Positions 5,690 to 7,269 of a stretch of DNA of 7,269 nt are shown here, in pieces (position 1 is the stretch's first letter; the number at the start of each line of letters is the position of its first letter). The translations under genes were made by a program, and so were the position numbers. A model generated the notes under the pieces. The model was not told where the DNA came from. It did not search any database and saw only the letters and a list, made by a program, of their open reading frames with translations. Source of the stretch: CAYIRQ01 sp964365905 (GTDB lineage Bacteria; Patescibacteriota; Gracilibacteria; Peribacterales; Peribacteraceae); the NCBI GenBank assembly GCA_964365905.1, contig CAYIRQ010000074.1, positions 1 through 7,269 on the forward strand. The letters are read 5' to 3'.

Positions 5690-7243
5690 ATGGAATACAT
5701 CATTGCAGTACTTGCGCTTCTCCTTGGCGGAGGAGCGGGATTCTTCCTTGCACGCAGAAAGAAGGAAGGTGAGGAGCTGAGCGCAAAGCTTCGGGAACAA
5801 ATTGCTTCAGAAGAGCGATCGCTCCAGCAGTTGCAGGGTCAGGTTGCGACGGCCAAAGGTGAGCTCAAGTCAGCGGAAGCGGAGGCAAAAGCGAAGGCCA
5901 AAGAAATTCTCGCGGAAGCGAAAATTCTCGCGCAGAGAGAGCGGCTCGAACTCGATAAAGAAACAGCCAGACTCGAAGAGAAGGAGAAAGGAGTGAACGA
6001 GAAGGCGAAGGAAGTTGCGGAACAGAAGGGGCTGCTCGAGCGCAAACTCGAGGAAGTTACGAATCTCCGAACGGAGCTTTCGAAGGTGGCTCAAACGCAC
6101 CGGGAAGCTCTGGAAAAGGTGGCGAAACTCACGGAGGCGGAAGCAAAGGAGCAGCTCTCGCTTGAGCTCAAGGTTGAATTCAGCGGACATTTCGCTTCCC
6201 AGATCGATCTTCTGAAGCAGGAGGCAGAACGGGATGTCGAGGAGCGCGCGAAGAATCTGCTTGCGGAAGCCATGCAGCGGTATGCCTCCGAAGTTGCTGC
6301 GGAATCCACGGTCACGGTCGTACAACTCCCGGCGGAAGAGATGAAGGGAAGAATCATCGGAAAAGAGGGACGGAATATTTCCGCCTTTGAGCGTGCCACC
6401 GGCGTAGATGTGATCATTGACGATACGCCCGGTGCTATCGTGATTTCCGGATACGACCTTGTTCGCAGGTATGTTGCAAAGCGCGCGATGGAAAAACTCC
6501 TCGAGGACGGTCGCATCCAGCCTGCGCGCATCGAGGAAGTCGTCGAAGCTGTAAAGAAAGAGGTTGGGAAAATGATGGTGCAGTTCGGGCAGCGCGCGCT
6601 CGATGAACTCGGGATCAGCGGCTACCACGCGGATCTCGTCAAGGTCATCGGTCGGCTCCGTTTCCGCACGAGTTATGGTCAGAACGTCCTCAAGCACTCT
6701 GTCGAAATGGCGCATCTCGCGCGCATGCTTGCGGAAGAAATTGGCGCAGATCCAAAGATTACCGTGGAAGGGGCTCTCCTCCATGACATCGGAAAGGCCT
6801 TGGATCACGAAGTCACCGGCACTCACGTGCAAATCGGCGTTGAGATCTGCAAGCGCTATAAAATCCGTCCGGAAGTGATCCACTGCGTGGAGGCGCACCA
6901 CGAAGATGTGCCCATGCGCACTGCGGAAGCATTCGTCGTTGCCGCGGCTGACGCCATCAGCGGCGCTCGTCCCGGTGCCCGTCGCGAGTCGCTCGAGGCC
7001 TACATCAAGCGTCTCACGGAACTCGAGGAAGTTGCGCGGTCGTTCGGCGGCGTGGAGAAAGCCTATGCAATCAGCGCGGGTCGCGAAGTGCGCGTGTTTG
7101 TGAAAGCAGAGGCAGTCGATGACCTCCAGCAGCGTGAGCTCGCGAAGGATATCGCAGGCAAGATCGAGAAGGAACTCACGTATCCGGGGGTGATTAAGGT
7201 GAACGTGATACGCGAGACAAGGGTGGTGGAAACTGCCAAGTAA
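5690..7243 (+). CDS. rny: Ribonuclease Y
   Basis: Membrane-bound endoribonuclease that starts mRNA decay and processes transcripts in many bacteria without RNase E. The 517-residue length is typical. An N-terminal transmembrane helix (3-20, IIAVLALLLGGGAGFFLA) is followed by a basic stop-transfer ARRKK, then a long charged coiled coil (about 26-200). A KH domain follows (about 207-270) with the RNA-binding loop R221-IIGKEG-R228. The HD phosphohydrolase domain (about 332-427) keeps the metal ligands: H336 in LKHS, H365-D366 in LLHDIGKA, H403-H404 in EAHHED, and D421 in AADAISGARPGARRE. The conserved C-terminal region ends with YPGVIKVNVIRE. The ATG at 5690 gives the normal N-terminus; no Shine-Dalgarno sequence precedes it (CCCCCCATGCACCA), and an ATG at 5682 is out of frame. 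It is divergent from the surface cluster, so a functional link to it is not implied. Codon choice and composition look ordinary for the window. Confidence 0.98.
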   Translation: MEYIIAVLALLLGGGAGFFLARRKKEGEELSAKLREQIASEERSLQQLQGQVATAKGELKSAEAEAKAKAKEILAEAKILAQRERLELDKETARLEEKEKGVNEKAKEVAEQKGLLERKLEEVTNLRTELSKVAQTHREALEKVAKLTEAEAKEQLSLELKVEFSGHFASQIDLLKQEAERDVEERAKNLLAEAMQRYASEVAAESTVTVVQLPAEEMKGRIIGKEGRNISAFERATGVDVIIDDTPGAIVISGYDLVRRYVAKRAMEKLLEDGRIQPARIEEVVEAVKKEVGKMMVQFGQRALDELGISGYHADLVKVIGRLRFRTSYGQNVLKHSVEMAHLARMLAEEIGADPKITVEGALLHDIGKALDHEVTGTHVQIGVEICKRYKIRPEVIHCVEAHHEDVPMRTAEAFVVAAADAISGARPGARRESLEAYIKRLTELEEVARSFGGVEKAYAISAGREVRVFVKAEAVDDLQQRELAKDIAGKIEKELTYPGVIKVNVIRETRVVETAK

Positions 7244-7252
7244 CGGGAATAC

Positions 7253-7267
7253 AGGGGAAGGTCCCCT
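7253..7267 (+). terminator. Hairpin after rny, possible terminator (edge)
   Basis: AGGGGA (7253-7258) and TCCCCT (7262-7267) form a perfect 6-bp stem with a 3-base loop, starting 9 bases after the rny stop. Only TA follows before the window ends, so the T-run required of an intrinsic terminator cannot be seen. Confidence 0.4.
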
Positions 7268-7269
7268 TA

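Noticed and set aside
5225..5800. Open reading frame of 191 codons on the minus strand across the divergent gap
   Set aside because: It overlaps the starts of both the LTD-nuclease gene and rny, runs through the palindromes, has no promoter motif or Shine-Dalgarno sequence at its possible starts, and its translation shows no recognisable domain. A decayed gene fragment in 5430-5690 remains possible.
5870..6901. Minus-strand open frame of 343 codons inside rny
   Set aside because: It is antisense to the coiled-coil, KH and HD regions of RNase Y. Its repetitive composition comes from the complement of Glu/Ala/Lys codons.
1..7269. CRISPR array, tRNA or rRNA genes, IS ends
   Set aside because: No regularly spaced repeats, cloverleaf patterns, rRNA-like sequence or transposase reading frames were found on either strand.

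Overview
This window looks like chromosomal DNA of a bacterium with moderate G+C (a little over half, judged by eye). It has compact gene spacing, no phage or IS genes, and no recognisable Shine-Dalgarno sequence before any of its four gene starts. Secreted proteins built from lamin-tail domains, a 3D/peptidoglycan-binding protein, an S-layer-homology-like protein and short in-frame repeat peptides together suggest an uncultured lineage such as Candidate Phyla Radiation (Patescibacteria, perhaps the Peregrinibacteria/Peribacteria side). That placement is an inference from gene style. TGA and TAA are both used as stops.

Layout: three genes run leftward (minus strand) as a cell-surface cluster. 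First is a 1268-residue secreted, membrane-anchored protein with five lamin-tail domains, a PKD-like segment and an intact staphylococcal-nuclease domain (5324-1518). Next, after 8 bases, is a secreted 3D-domain protein with two peptidoglycan-binding repeats (1509-412). Last is the first 115 residues of a secreted protein with one SLH-like repeat, cut by the window edge (346-1). Rightward from 5690 is rny, encoding the membrane-bound endoribonuclease RNase Y, with a hairpin that may be its terminator at the right edge. The divergent 365-base gap (5325-5689) holds promoters for both directions, a near-perfect 30-bp palindrome and a leader rich in small inverted repeats.

Two patterns stand out. 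First, each minus-strand start codon has an extended -10 motif (TGyTAymAT) ending only 6 to 10 bases upstream, which predicts leaderless or nearly leaderless mRNAs and fits the missing Shine-Dalgarno sequences. A fourth copy lies in the rny promoter region but far from its start codon. Second, small hairpin-forming repeats are inserted in frame inside the surface-protein genes. Three share one architecture (outer stem, GTA/GAA internal loop, inner stem) with compensating stem changes and sit in lamin-tail loops. A tandem LSRxEG repeat sits just after a signal-peptide cleavage site.

The surface genes plausibly act together at the envelope: an anchored extracellular nuclease that could digest external nucleic acid, a wall-binding or remodelling protein, and an SLH-type protein. 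The link to RNase Y is probably only positional.
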